NCBI GenBank assembly: GCA_001464915.1
Contig: LNED01000033.1
Location: forward strand, 1-64,000
Length of the DNA: 64,000 bases
Reading direction: 5' to 3'
From: Sphingomonadales bacterium Ga0077531
GTDB lineage: Bacteria > Pseudomonadota > Alphaproteobacteria > Sphingomonadales > Sphingomonadaceae
The notes under the pieces were generated by a model. That model was not told where the DNA came from, made no database searches, and saw nothing but the letters and a program-made list of their open reading frames with translations. A program made the position numbers and the translations under genes. Shown here piece by piece: positions 34,475 to 43,364 of this stretch. Position 1 is the stretch's first letter; every line of letters starts with the position of its first letter.

Positions 34475-34650
34475 TATTGCGCTGACTTTCCAAGCGTGCG
34501 CGCGCAGCTACGTCATTTGGCCACTTCCTAGGATGGGTGGGCTTGCCATGGGTGTTGCGATGCAACCGAACGCGCAGCGCCCCGTGCGCAGCCAAGCCGT
34601 TCGGAACAGCATTTGGGGCACAGAATACAACAGCTTGAACGGAGCTCACC

Positions 34651-35658
34651 ATGGCCGGAGTACAAGTAGGCAAGCGGATTATCGGGGCCGATTCGCCCGT
34701 AACCGTCGGCTGGGAGAACATTGGCCGGGTTGAAGGTGGGCCGTTGAAGCAGATGTTCTTCACCTATTTCCAGCCCGCAGTTTTGTTCGGCTTGCTGGCG
34801 TTCTGGTATTATGCCCCGAATGAATGGGCGCTCGCTTCGATCGGGATCGCCATTGGCCTTGGCTTCAAGGTGTTTTTGCTCGGGCTTGAATGGGTTAACC
34901 CGCGGTATCGCAGTTGGCAGCTAACGTGGAAAGAATTCGCGACCGACGTGTTCTATGTCGGGCTCGGCTACACCATCCTGCGAATCGTCGATTCCTACAT
35001 CGGCGACGGAGCGATGATCGAAGCGGTGCAGGGCGCATTCGATTGGAGCAAGTTTGCCTGGTTCACCGGCCTGCCGCTGCTGGTGCAGGCACTGCTGATT
35101 TCGATGATCTTCGATTTCGGGCAGTATTGGATGCACCGCGGGATGCACAATTGGTATCCGTTGTGGCTGACCCACGCGCCGCACCATTACATCACCCAGC
35201 TCAACATCAACAAAGGCGCAGTCGGCAATCCGGTCGAGCTGTTCCTGATCGGACTTGGTATCGGCGGGTTCTTTGATTTCCTGCCGCGCGCATTCCTGCT
35301 GGCGGGGGCCATCGGCATGGCGGTGGGTACGTATCAGCACATCAATGTGCGTTTCAACACGCCCGCTTGGTGGCGGTTTCTATTCAACACCACCGAACAT
35401 CACAGCGTCCACCATTCGCAGGACTATGAGGCCACGCGCAGCAACTATTCGGGCACCTGGATCATCTGGGACCGCATTTTCGGCACCTGTGTCGATGGGG
35501 AGGCCGAACTGCTCGGCATGGAAGGCGGCCGCCGGATGGACATCCGTGAAACAATGACCTTTCCTTTCACCGAAGGGTACAAGGCAGCCAAGGCCGCGCT
35601 GGGCCGTCGTCTGGGCGGCGGTGGAACCACAACGCCGCAGCTGGAACCAGCTGAGTGA
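34651..35658 (+). CDS. Sterol desaturase/fatty acid hydroxylase family membrane protein
   Basis: 335 residues with four to six membrane segments. The di-iron histidine clusters are present: HRGMH, HAPHH and HHSVHH in the order of this superfamily, which oxidises lipids or carotenoids at the membrane. The late EATRSNYSGTWIIWDRIFGT is a family motif. The preceding 176 bases hold no gene. Its stop overlaps the GTG of the next gene, so they work together. The substrate is unknown; in sphingomonads carotenoid, hopanoid or sphingolipid hydroxylation are all plausible. Confidence 0.85.
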   Translation: MAGVQVGKRIIGADSPVTVGWENIGRVEGGPLKQMFFTYFQPAVLFGLLAFWYYAPNEWALASIGIAIGLGFKVFLLGLEWVNPRYRSWQLTWKEFATDVFYVGLGYTILRIVDSYIGDGAMIEAVQGAFDWSKFAWFTGLPLLVQALLISMIFDFGQYWMHRGMHNWYPLWLTHAPHHYITQLNINKGAVGNPVELFLIGLGIGGFFDFLPRAFLLAGAIGMAVGTYQHINVRFNTPAWWRFLFNTTEHHSVHHSQDYEATRSNYSGTWIIWDRIFGTCVDGEAELLGMEGGRRMDIRETMTFPFTEGYKAAKAALGRRLGGGGTTTPQLEPAE

Positions 35659-36353
35659 GCGGTCGAACCGGGGGGATTGCCGAAGAACGTGCCGGGCCGT
35701 GGACACTGCCGCAATCTCCGGGGCTATCGGGCGGGCGACGTTTGCACCTACCGTTGATCGACAAGATCTGGCGCGTGCGGGGTGAATTGCTGTTCGAGGA
35801 AGCAATCACCGCGGATGCAGCTTTTGCGCGGCTCGATCCGCTGTTCCAGACTGCCGGTACCACCCATATCGTTGACGATAACACGTTGACCTATACCAAG
35901 CGCAATCCGGCTGCGCAGGATCCGCTGGCGACTTTCACCCGCGGTAGTCTGCGGCTGGAACCACGGGGTCGCGGCAGTGTGCTGCGTTACGATTTGTCGA
36001 GCACCGCGCTGCTCCTGTGCTTTCTTGCCCCGTTGCTGTTCCTGGCCTTTGCGCAGATCGCAGTGGGGATGAACGCTTGGGAAAAAGCGAACGTCGAAGC
36101 CTCGGAAAAGGCAAAGAAGGAAGAGGACAAGCCCAAGGCAATCAAAACGCTCAACCCGATCGACGAGTTTCTCGGCGCGCCCGCGCCCGAAGATCCTAAC
36201 AAGAAGAAAGACAAAAAGAAGGACGAAGGGCGCCATTCGCCAACACCAGCCTACGTGCTGGCAGGCCTGTTCTTCACGACCTATCTGGTCGGCCGCGTGC
36301 TGGAACCCTGGCTGATCCGCCGCCGGTTGCGAAAGGCGCTAACTGACGCCTGA
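35655..36353 (+). CDS. Unrecognised membrane protein with lysine-rich loop
   Basis: 232 residues starting at a GTG that overlaps the hydroxylase stop (GTGA). Two membrane segments are clear: LLLCFLAPLLFLAFAQIAVG near 118-137 and AYVLAGLFFTTYLVG near 197-211. Between them is a charged stretch rich in Lys and Glu (EKAKKEEDK, NKKKDKKKDE). I do not recognise the family. The coupling suggests an accessory or partner of the hydroxylase. Repeated lysines are unusual beside this GC-rich coding. Confidence 0.6.
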   Translation: MSGRTGGIAEERAGPWTLPQSPGLSGGRRLHLPLIDKIWRVRGELLFEEAITADAAFARLDPLFQTAGTTHIVDDNTLTYTKRNPAAQDPLATFTRGSLRLEPRGRGSVLRYDLSSTALLLCFLAPLLFLAFAQIAVGMNAWEKANVEASEKAKKEEDKPKAIKTLNPIDEFLGAPAPEDPNKKKDKKKDEGRHSPTPAYVLAGLFFTTYLVGRVLEPWLIRRRLRKALTDA

Positions 36354-36647
36354 GCGACAGCGCAAGTCTTTCGATTTCCACCGGCTGACAAAAAGGCAAG
36401 TCTTTGCCTGATCTGCAGAAATATTCCAATAATTGAATTTTATTGCGTCATAATACGGCATCGCAATGCAAAAATGACACATAAGTCAAATGGCGCATAG
36501 CGATCGTTTCAAGTGCCCCCCATCACGGTTACAGTAGTGCTGCGACAGGGGATGGCTTGCACGAACCGGGGAGACTGGTGCGCAAAACGACGCCGGGCCT
36601 CCGAACAAAGGAGAGGATCAACTTCACCCAGCTTTTCGGGGGCAAGA
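36354..36647. other. AT-rich upstream region of the second TonB receptor
   Basis: 294 bases without a gene. The part from about 36415 to 36500 is clearly richer in A and T than the coding DNA (AATTGAATTTTATTGCGTCA and similar), as expected for a promoter. A small hairpin AGGCAA-GTCT-TTGCCT at 36394-36409 could end the upstream transcript. GCAAGTCTT is repeated at 36362 and 36397. No riboswitch or RNA gene was recognised. Confidence 0.4.
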
Positions 36648-39600
36648 ATGATCATCGCACAAAAGACACTGGGCCGTCAGGCGCTCCTTTCCACAACACT
36701 GCTTTCGAGTGTGGCACTCCTTACCATTCCAGCATCCGCATCGGCGCAAGTTGCCGAAGCATTGGTCGCGAGCGAGGCGGCCGATGCCGCAGCTGAACCG
36801 GCGGAGGCCATTCTCGTCACCGGATCGCGGCTAAAGCGCGAATCCAATCTCGAATCGCCCTCACCAATCGTCAGCATCGCTGCTGAGGAGTTCCGCGGCG
36901 AGCAGGATGTGGTCGACGCACTGCGCGCGATCCCTGCGCTTTCGGGTTCGATTTCATCAGCGCAATCCGTCGCGCCGGGTGAATTGGGCTCAGGCGGCGC
37001 AGTCGGCACTGCGACGCTCAACCTGCGCGGGCTCGGTGCGAACCGCACGCTGGTGCTGGTCAATGGCAGGCGGCACGTGGCGGGCGTCGCCGAAACTTCG
37101 GTGGTCGATATCAATTCGATCCCGGCATCGTTGATCAAGGAAGTCGAAGTGCTGACCGGGGGGGCATCGGCAATTTATGGCGCCGACGCTGTGACCGGGG
37201 TGGTCAACTTCGTACTTGATCGCGAGTTTGATGGAATCGAACTCGGGTTTACGGGCAGTGTTTCTGAGGAAGGCGACGGCGAGAATTTCGATGGCTTCGT
37301 CAAAATCGGCAAGAACTTCGCCGATGGGCGCGGCAACGTGACACTGGTGGGCGAGTACAACCGCGACAATGGTCTGCGCTTTGGCGACCGAGCGCAATAT
37401 CGTGACGGCAATATTGCCAGCAACGGCCCCAATCCAGCGCTGCGATTCCAACGCGGCGATCTGGGAGCGAGCACGCCCAACTTCAATAACTTCTTCAACC
37501 TCGACAATGGCCTCTTCCCCTTCGGGTTTGTCATCCCGACGCCAGGCAGTGCACGTTTCAATACAATCTTCCCGACCGGGACTGCGCCGACTGCGGCCGA
37601 ACAGGCGCTGATCGACCGCGCCCTGGCCGCCCCTACGCGCGCCATCGGTTCGCAATACCAATTCCAGATTACCTCGGCTGGCGGGATCATTATTCCGGCC
37701 AATTTTGCCGATCCATTTTCCGATATCGACAATGACGGACGCAGCGATTGCACTGAAAGCTTCACCGGGTTCAACGGGTTGTTCGATTACAATGGCTTCG
37801 GCGCGCTCGGCGGGTGCTACATCGTTGGCCCAAATGGTGTGAGCGTAATCGAAGATGACGGGCTAATCGCCAACAACTTCAATTCCTTTGGCGGCGAGGC
37901 GGTGATCTTCGACAATAATGGTTTCCTGATCCCGCAAACCGCACGGTATGGCTTCAACCTGCTGACCGATTACGACATCAGCGATACCGTCAATCTGTTC
38001 TTCGAGGGCAAGTATTACCGCCAGGAAACAAACTTCGGCACGAACCAGAACTCGTTCTATGACCTGCTCACGATTGCCCCTGACAACCCCTTCATTCCCG
38101 ATGTGTTGCAGCCGATCGCCGACGCGGCGGGCGGTCTGTTCGTGACCCGCGATCCGACCGATCTGGGGCCGAACATCGACACCAATATCTCAGAGACCTG
38201 GCGCTTTGTCGGCGGCATTGAAGGCGATATCAGCGATGACATCACCTTCGAGGTTTCGGCCAACTGGGGACGCTATGACTTGGAAGCGATCAATCGCAAC
38301 AATGTGCTATACGACCGTTTCTTGGCCGCAATTGATGTCGTCAGCGATGCCAATGGCAATCCGGTTTGCCGCAGCGAGATCGACCCGACTGTGCGCTCGC
38401 CCGGCACTGTATTCGGCATTCCGACCGGTGAGTTCGGCTATCTGACCTTCGTGCCGGGGCAGGGTCAGTGCCGTCCTGCCAACATTCTTGGCGGCTTGCC
38501 ATCAATCAGCCAGGAAGCGGTCGATTTCATCACGACCACCACGACCAACCGCTTCCGCACCGAACAATTTCAGGCCTATGCAATTGTATCGGGCGAGACC
38601 AATTTTCTCGGCTTGCCTTACGATGCTATCCAGTTCGCGGTGGGGGCGGAGTATCGCGACGAGAGCAGCCGTTCGGAATTCGATCCGCTGGTGCGCGGCA
38701 TTCTGCCTGTGACCACGGTGGACGGCAACGCTGGCGATTTCGTTGGTGATCTTGGTTTCTCACAAACCTCACTTGCTACCCCACCCGACGAATTCGCGCA
38801 GAATTCTGGCGGCGGCTATGATGTTATCGAATTGTTCGGCGAAGTAGGCACCACCTTGATCGAGGATGTGCCGTTCATCAATGAGCTGCGGCTCGAACTG
38901 GCAGGGCGGTTTTCGGACTACAGCACCATTGGCACGGTTTACACCTATGCCATCAACGGCTTCTGGTCGCCGATCGAGGATGTCCGGTTCCGCGGCACCT
39001 ATTCACGTGCGGTGCGGGCGCCCAATATCTCGGAATTGTTCGCGCCGGCGCAGGCCGCATTCTTCCGGCCGTTCGATCCTTGCGACCAAACCGAGATCGA
39101 CCGGCTTGCTGCCAATGGCGATCCCAATGTCCAGAACCGCATCGCAAATTGCCGTGCCGATGGCATTCCCGAGGGCTTTTCCGACCCATTAAGCGCGCGC
39201 TTTGCCGGGACAATTTCCGGCAACCCTGATCTGCGTGAGGAAACCGCCGATACCTACACCGTCGGCGTGGTGCTCCAGCCGCGCTTCATCCCCGGCCTCG
39301 CGATCACGGCGGACTATTACAACATCAAGATCGATGATGCGATCAGCACCGTCGCAGCGCAAGACGTGGTCGACAACTGCTATGACAGCACCACCTTCCC
39401 CAACGATTTCTGCGAATCCTTCACGCGGAATCGCGATTCCGCCTCGGCGCAATTCCTCGGCTTCAACTCGCTTACCCTTCAAACGATCAACTTTGTCGGG
39501 ATTGAAACCGCCGGGATCGATGCTTCGATGTCATATCGCACTGCGATTGGCGAGCATCGCTTGGGATTGAATGCCACGGCATCGTGGGTTGATCAGATCA

Positions 39601-39980
39601 GCTTCTTCTTTGATCCGACCGATCTTTCTCGGATTGATCCCGAACTTGGTGAGCTTCAGCGGCCCGAATGGTCAGGCCGTGCAACTGCAACCTACGGCTT
39701 TGGCGATTTCAACCTCAACTACACGGTGACCTATCTGGGTGAGCAGGCGCTGCGCGGGGTGGAGATCGAGACGATTGACGCGCAGTTTGGCCCGGCTGGT
39801 CTGGCAGGAGAGACGTGGACGCATTCGGTAAGGGCCAATTATACCTTCACCGACCTTGGGTTGGAAGTGTTCGGCGGGGTCAACAACCTGTCCAACGTCA
39901 CGCCATTCATCACCGAGCGCGCGTACCCGGTCAGCCCGATCGGGCGGTCATTCTTCCTAGGCGCGCGCTGGACGCTGTAA
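36648..39980 (+). CDS. Large TonB-dependent outer-membrane receptor
   Basis: 1110 residues from ATG 36648. The open frame starts earlier (36513) but lacks sense, while MIIAQKTLGRQALLST leads into a proper signal peptide ending ASASAQ. TonB box ILVTGSRLKRES; plug with TLNLRGLGANRTLVLVNGRR split as usual and EVLTGGASAIYGADAVTGVV. The end FFLGARWTL closes with a hydrophobic residue in place of Phe. Residues 359-368 read DIDNDGRSDC, a calcium-loop-like insertion in an extracellular loop. This class is common in sphingomonads and often takes up oligosaccharides, peptides or siderophores. No enzyme next to it reveals the substrate. Confidence 0.9.
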   Translation: MIIAQKTLGRQALLSTTLLSSVALLTIPASASAQVAEALVASEAADAAAEPAEAILVTGSRLKRESNLESPSPIVSIAAEEFRGEQDVVDALRAIPALSGSISSAQSVAPGELGSGGAVGTATLNLRGLGANRTLVLVNGRRHVAGVAETSVVDINSIPASLIKEVEVLTGGASAIYGADAVTGVVNFVLDREFDGIELGFTGSVSEEGDGENFDGFVKIGKNFADGRGNVTLVGEYNRDNGLRFGDRAQYRDGNIASNGPNPALRFQRGDLGASTPNFNNFFNLDNGLFPFGFVIPTPGSARFNTIFPTGTAPTAAEQALIDRALAAPTRAIGSQYQFQITSAGGIIIPANFADPFSDIDNDGRSDCTESFTGFNGLFDYNGFGALGGCYIVGPNGVSVIEDDGLIANNFNSFGGEAVIFDNNGFLIPQTARYGFNLLTDYDISDTVNLFFEGKYYRQETNFGTNQNSFYDLLTIAPDNPFIPDVLQPIADAAGGLFVTRDPTDLGPNIDTNISETWRFVGGIEGDISDDITFEVSANWGRYDLEAINRNNVLYDRFLAAIDVVSDANGNPVCRSEIDPTVRSPGTVFGIPTGEFGYLTFVPGQGQCRPANILGGLPSISQEAVDFITTTTTNRFRTEQFQAYAIVSGETNFLGLPYDAIQFAVGAEYRDESSRSEFDPLVRGILPVTTVDGNAGDFVGDLGFSQTSLATPPDEFAQNSGGGYDVIELFGEVGTTLIEDVPFINELRLELAGRFSDYSTIGTVYTYAINGFWSPIEDVRFRGTYSRAVRAPNISELFAPAQAAFFRPFDPCDQTEIDRLAANGDPNVQNRIANCRADGIPEGFSDPLSARFAGTISGNPDLREETADTYTVGVVLQPRFIPGLAITADYYNIKIDDAISTVAAQDVVDNCYDSTTFPNDFCESFTRNRDSASAQFLGFNSLTLQTINFVGIETAGIDASMSYRTAIGEHRLGLNATASWVDQISFFFDPTDLSRIDPELGELQRPEWSGRATATYGFGDFNLNYTVTYLGEQALRGVEIETIDAQFGPAGLAGETWTHSVRANYTFTDLGLEVFGGVNNLSNVTPFITERAYPVSPIGRSFFLGARWTL

Positions 39981-39987
39981 GCTGGCG

Positions 39988-40027
39988 CAGGCGGGGCCAT
40001 TGCAGGAGATGGCTCCGCCCTTTTCCT
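39988..40027 (+). terminator. Rho-independent terminator of the TonB receptor gene
   Basis: An 11-bp stem (GGCGGGGCCAT with ATGGCTCCGCC, one G-T pair), an 8-base loop and the tail CTTTTCCTTT begin 7 bases after the receptor stop. The convergent ArsR-type gene ends at 40040, so it may also help stop that transcript. Confidence 0.8.
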
Positions 40028-40039
40028 TTAGGATGCGTG

Positions 40040-40387
40040 TCAGGACATTCGGGCAAAATTGGCGACACCTGGGGCAGGCGTCCGCTGCGCTTCCGCTTCA
40101 AGAGCAGGGCGCGTTGTTGTTGGTGATAGGGCGAGCATGGCCGCCGTGATCTGCGCCAGTTCGCCATGGGCCAGTGAATAGAACACTAGCTTGGCTTCCT
40201 TGCGGGTGTCCACCAGCCCCGCTTTGCGCAGCACGCCAAGCTGCTGCGAGAGGCCCGGCTGCCCGATTCCTGTCGCTTGCTCGACCTCTCCGACATTGCG
40301 CTCACCCTTTGCAAGCGTGGTCATGATGCGCCAACGCAGCGGGTGCGCCAGCGCTTTCAACGCCTCGATCAGATCGTCTTCGGCCAT
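40040..40387 (-). CDS. ArsR-family winged-helix repressor lacking cysteine
   Basis: 115 residues from ATG 40387, on the stop of the peroxiredoxin gene (TGATG). The frame to 40420 only adds residues inside that gene. ALKALAHPLRWRIMTTLAKG, then GEVEQATGIGQPGLSQQLGVL and LVFYSLAHG are the ArsR/BigR-type winged helix. BigR and SqrR in comparable sulfide operons sense persulfide through two cysteines, but this protein has no Cys at all. It is divergent, via the peroxiredoxin gene, from the persulfide-oxidation operon and is its likely repressor. How it senses its signal is unclear. Confidence 0.82.
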   Translation of the reverse strand: MAEDDLIEALKALAHPLRWRIMTTLAKGERNVGEVEQATGIGQPGLSQQLGVLRKAGLVDTRKEAKLVFYSLAHGELAQITAAMLALSPTTTRPALEAEAQRTPAPGVANFARMS

Positions 40388-41037
40388 CAATCTTGTCCAC
40401 CCATGCCGCGCAGGAACCAACTGGTCGCATCGCTGGCAGCGAAAACTTCGTCGAGATCATGGGTCGGCGCCATGAGCAGCGGTTCGCCCTGCTGCCAATT
40501 GGCGGGAGCAAGCGCGCCGTGCGCGTCAATCGCTTGAAGCCCATCAAGGATGCGCAGCATTTCAGGCACTGACCGGCCGAGATTGGCGGGATAGCAGGTC
40601 ATCGCGCGGATCACCCCGCCGGGATCAATGAAGAAGGTGGTGCGCACGGTTGCGCTGTCATTGTCCTGCGCGGACACCATCCCGAATGCGCGGCCGATCA
40701 CCAACGTCGGATCCTCGACAATTGGGAAGCGCACCTCGATGCCGAACCGGTCCCGGATCATCCTGAGCCACGCGAAATGCGAAAACAGACTGTCGACCGA
40801 GAGCGCCATAAGCGCGCAATCGCGCGTATCAAACGCGGCGGCTTCACTGGCGAGGGCAACGAATTCGGTGGTGCAGACCGGGGTGAAATCCGCCGGGTGC
40901 GAGAACAATATCAGCCAGCGCCCGCGATAGGCCGAAAGCTGGACTGGGCCGACGGTGCTGCGCGCCTCAAAATCGGGAGCAAGGTCGCCGATCCGGAGGC
41001 TGGCGGAGGGCAGAAGGGTTGAGCTGGGTTGGTTCAT
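40387..41037 (-). CDS. 1-Cys peroxiredoxin (AhpC/Prx6 type)
   Basis: 216 residues from ATG 41037 (GAGG before it); the frame continues to 41082 without family sequence. LILFSHPADFTPVCTTEF holds the peroxidatic Cys in the PVCT motif. The C-terminal dimer arm (PANWQQGEPLL) is that of the Prx6 subgroup. It reduces peroxides and possibly persulfides with an external thiol. It is transcribed with the ArsR-type repressor and diverges from the sulfur genes. A second member of the same subgroup is at 47139-47768. Confidence 0.88.
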   Translation of the reverse strand: MNQPSSTLLPSASLRIGDLAPDFEARSTVGPVQLSAYRGRWLILFSHPADFTPVCTTEFVALASEAAAFDTRDCALMALSVDSLFSHFAWLRMIRDRFGIEVRFPIVEDPTLVIGRAFGMVSAQDNDSATVRTTFFIDPGGVIRAMTCYPANLGRSVPEMLRILDGLQAIDAHGALAPANWQQGEPLLMAPTHDLDEVFAASDATSWFLRGMGGQD

Positions 41038-41053
41038 GACAGCCTCATAACAC

Positions 41054-41092
41054 TTGACATCAGGATTGCAATACATATACACAATTTATGTA
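41054..41092 (+). promoter_or_regulatory. Promoter and inverted-repeat operator of the sulfide operon
   Basis: TTGACA at 41054-41059 and TATACA at 41076-41081 are spaced by 16 bases and fit a housekeeping promoter. An inverted repeat TACATA (41072-41077), nine bases, TATGTA (41087-41092) covers the -10 region. A repressor bound here would block the persulfide dioxygenase operon; the linked ArsR-type protein is the obvious candidate. The region also lies before the divergent peroxiredoxin gene. Confidence 0.6.
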
Positions 41093-41111
41093 AACGAATT
41101 GGAGAAACTCG

Positions 41112-42044
41112 ATGTCTCAAGGTGATTCGGTTCTGGCAGCGGCCACTTCTCAGGTTGAGCGCGCCCGGGTTGATGGCGCGCTCCGCCCAGAAGTTGCGAG
41201 CTTTTTTGACGCGGCGACCTACACAGTCACATATGTCGTTCACGATCCTGCAACGGGTGAGGCGACAATTGTCGATTCTGTCTTGGATTTCGATCCCAAT
41301 TCGGGGCGCACCGCGACCACGTCTGCGGATGCAGTGATCGATTACGTCAATTCGCACAAACTGAAAGTGATCTGGTTGCTTGAGACCCACGCGCACGCCG
41401 ATCACTTCTCGGCCGCGCCGTACCTTCAGGAAAAGCTCGGCGGGAAGATCGCCATTGGTGAGCATATCACCACCGTGCAGCAGGTGTTCGGCAAGCTATT
41501 CAACGCTGGCACCGAGTTTGAACGTGACGGGTCGCAGTTCGATGCGCTGTTCAAGGATGGTGACACCTTTAAAATCGGCAATCTGCCGGTGACGGTGATG
41601 CACGTGCCTGGCCACACGCCGGCCTGCCTTGCTTATGTCGTGGGTGAGGCGGTGTTCGTTGGCGATACCATGTTTATGCCCGATTACGGCACGGCGCGCG
41701 CCGACTTCCCCGGTGGTGACGCGCGCACCTTGTTCCGCTCGCTCCGCCGCATCCTGTCACTACCGCCGGAAACCCGGCTGTTCATGTGCCACGATTACCT
41801 GCCCAAGGGCCGCAGCGAGTATGTGTGGGAGACCACCGTCGCGGCGGAACGGGAAGGCAATGTTCACGCCCATGATGGGATCACCGAGGATGAATTTGTG
41901 GCGATGCGCGAGGCACGCGATGCGACGCTCGATATGCCGCGGTTGATCCTGCCGTCGGTGCAGGTCAATATGCGCGCCGGGCATATGCCACCGCCGGATG
42001 GAAATGGTGTCACCTACCTCAAGATTCCGGTCAACGCGGTATGA
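41112..42044 (+). CDS. Persulfide dioxygenase-like metallo-beta-lactamase-fold protein (ETHE1/Blh type)
   Basis: 310 residues. The metal site is THAHADHFSAAPYL (HxHxDH), with later HVPGHTPACLAYVVG and FVGDTMFMPDYGTARADFPGG. The latter, with the Asp bridging ligand, is typical of the ETHE1/Blh branch. These iron enzymes oxidise glutathione persulfide to sulfite. It heads a plus-strand operon in which five genes overlap or nearly touch. The set with YeeE/YedE proteins, an ArsR repressor and SQR is the bacterial sulfide-detoxification theme. Confidence 0.87.
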   Translation: MSQGDSVLAAATSQVERARVDGALRPEVASFFDAATYTVTYVVHDPATGEATIVDSVLDFDPNSGRTATTSADAVIDYVNSHKLKVIWLLETHAHADHFSAAPYLQEKLGGKIAIGEHITTVQQVFGKLFNAGTEFERDGSQFDALFKDGDTFKIGNLPVTVMHVPGHTPACLAYVVGEAVFVGDTMFMPDYGTARADFPGGDARTLFRSLRRILSLPPETRLFMCHDYLPKGRSEYVWETTVAAEREGNVHAHDGITEDEFVAMREARDATLDMPRLILPSVQVNMRAGHMPPPDGNGVTYLKIPVNAV

Positions 42045-42505
42045 GCCTGCTTGCCACTTCCTTGCCGGGCTTTCCCGAAGCAGCGCCGGTCGCTGGTCTT
42101 GTCGGCGGCGTGCTGATCGGGTTGGCGGCTGCGCTGATGCTGTTGGGCGCGGGGCGGATTGCCGGGGTGTCGGGTATTGCTGCGCGCGCTTTCGGGATCG
42201 GGAGCAGTTCGATGCCGCGTGCGGGCGCGTGGGCATTCATCATTGGCCTGCCGTTGGGCGCGCTGATCGTGATGGGCCTGTCGGGCGCGTCTGCGCCGGC
42301 CTTTGCCGGCCCGCTTCCGCTCGCCATCGCTGGCGTCATCGTGGGCGTAGGCACCCGGCTCGGCAGTGGTTGCACCAGCGGCCACGGAGTGTGCGGCATG
42401 AGCCGCCTGTCGCAACGTTCGCTGGTAGCGACGGCGACTTTCATGGCGACCGGTTTTGCTACCGTCGCATTTATGAATGCAGCCGGCATCGAGGTGCTGC
42501 CATGA
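42041..42505 (+). CDS. YeeE/YedE family membrane protein 1
   Basis: 154 residues, about four membrane segments. GVGTRLGSGCTSGHGVCGMSRL is split around the conserved GCTSGHGVCG motif, whose cysteines handle sulfur in this family; the thiosulfate importer TsuA is a relative. It overlaps the dioxygenase stop (ATGA) and the second copy. Half-size YeeE/YedE proteins usually come in pairs that assemble into one channel. Confidence 0.87.
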   Translation: MSLLATSLPGFPEAAPVAGLVGGVLIGLAAALMLLGAGRIAGVSGIAARAFGIGSSSMPRAGAWAFIIGLPLGALIVMGLSGASAPAFAGPLPLAIAGVIVGVGTRLGSGCTSGHGVCGMSRLSQRSLVATATFMATGFATVAFMNAAGIEVLP

Positions 42506-42921
42506 CCCGTGATATCTTGGTTCCACTTGCTTCGGGCACGATTTTCGGTGCGGGGCTAACAGTTGGCGGAATGACGGATCCGGCGCGCGTGCGCGGGTTT
42601 CTCGACCTGTTCGGTGATTGGGATCCGACGCTCGCCTTCGTCATGGGAGGTGCAGTGCTCGTGATGGCGATGGCGTGGATCGTGCAGCGCTCAATGCTGC
42701 GGCCGATCTTTGCTGAGGGTTTTTCACTGCCCGATCGCAATGATTTGACCCCGCGTCTGATTGGCGGATCAGCGCTGTTCGGAGTCGGCTGGGGGATCGC
42801 GGGCCTGTGCCCCGGCCCCGGCTTCGCGGCGCTGGCGATTGAGCCTGTGTCAGCGGCGATTTTCGTGGTCGCGTTGGTTGCCGGGATGGTGTTGGTCCGG
42901 CTTTTTGAAGGAAACGTGTAA
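42502..42921 (+). CDS. YeeE/YedE family membrane protein 2
   Basis: 139 residues from ATG 42502, overlapping the first copy by four bases. The frame from 41998 would run through that gene. GTIFGAGLTVGGMTDPARVRGFLDLFGDW is the start of the second half of the transporter, and GVGWGIAGLCPGPG carries its conserved Cys. It completes the pair that moves a sulfur species (thiosulfate, sulfite or persulfide) across the inner membrane; the direction is not evident. Confidence 0.86.
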   Translation: MTRDILVPLASGTIFGAGLTVGGMTDPARVRGFLDLFGDWDPTLAFVMGGAVLVMAMAWIVQRSMLRPIFAEGFSLPDRNDLTPRLIGGSALFGVGWGIAGLCPGPGFAALAIEPVSAAIFVVALVAGMVLVRLFEGNV

Positions 42922-43340
42922 TGGAAATTCGCACCGTTGATGATCACTTTGCGGTCGCCCCGCAGATGCAGCCCGCAGACCTCGCGGGCCTCGCTGCCGA
43001 AGGCTTTGTCGCGGTAATCTGCAACCGGCCCGATGGCGAGGAGCCGGGCCAGCCGCCGCTAGATGATATGCGGCGCGCGGCTGAGGCGGCGGGTCTCGCC
43101 TTTCATCACATTCCGGTTTCCGGCGGATTGTTTCCCCCCGCTGCGGTCGCCGCTTTTGCAGCCGTGCGGCGCGGTACGCCGGGAAAGATGCTGGGCTATT
43201 GCCGCACCGGCACGCGCTCGATCACGCTCGACGCGCTCGCCAATATTCGTGGCCTGAGCGCCTCCGACCGTATCGCGAACGCTAAGGCCGCGGGATATGA
43301 CCTGTCGGCGCTCGCCGAACGGATGGAAAGCGGCGGATAG
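42921..43340 (+). CDS. DUF442 / TIGR01244 sulfur-transferase-like protein
   Basis: 139 residues. VAPQMQPADLAGLAAEGFVAVICNRPDGE is the N-terminal half, followed by the loop GYCRTGTRS with one Cys as in tyrosine-phosphatase-like and rhodanese-like loops. In some bacteria this domain is fused to the persulfide dioxygenase (Blh). Here it is a separate protein in the same operon. It likely passes sulfane sulfur between SQR and the dioxygenase. Start overlaps the previous stop (TAATG). Confidence 0.84.
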   Translation: MEIRTVDDHFAVAPQMQPADLAGLAAEGFVAVICNRPDGEEPGQPPLDDMRRAAEAAGLAFHHIPVSGGLFPPAAVAAFAAVRRGTPGKMLGYCRTGTRSITLDALANIRGLSASDRIANAKAAGYDLSALAERMESGG

Positions 43341-43364
43341 GCCAAATTCGCGGGAGGGATCACA

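Noticed and set aside
40040-40387. Arsenic-responsive ArsR for the arsM locus
   Set aside because: It has no cysteines for arsenite, lies 35 kb away, and is embedded with sulfide genes.
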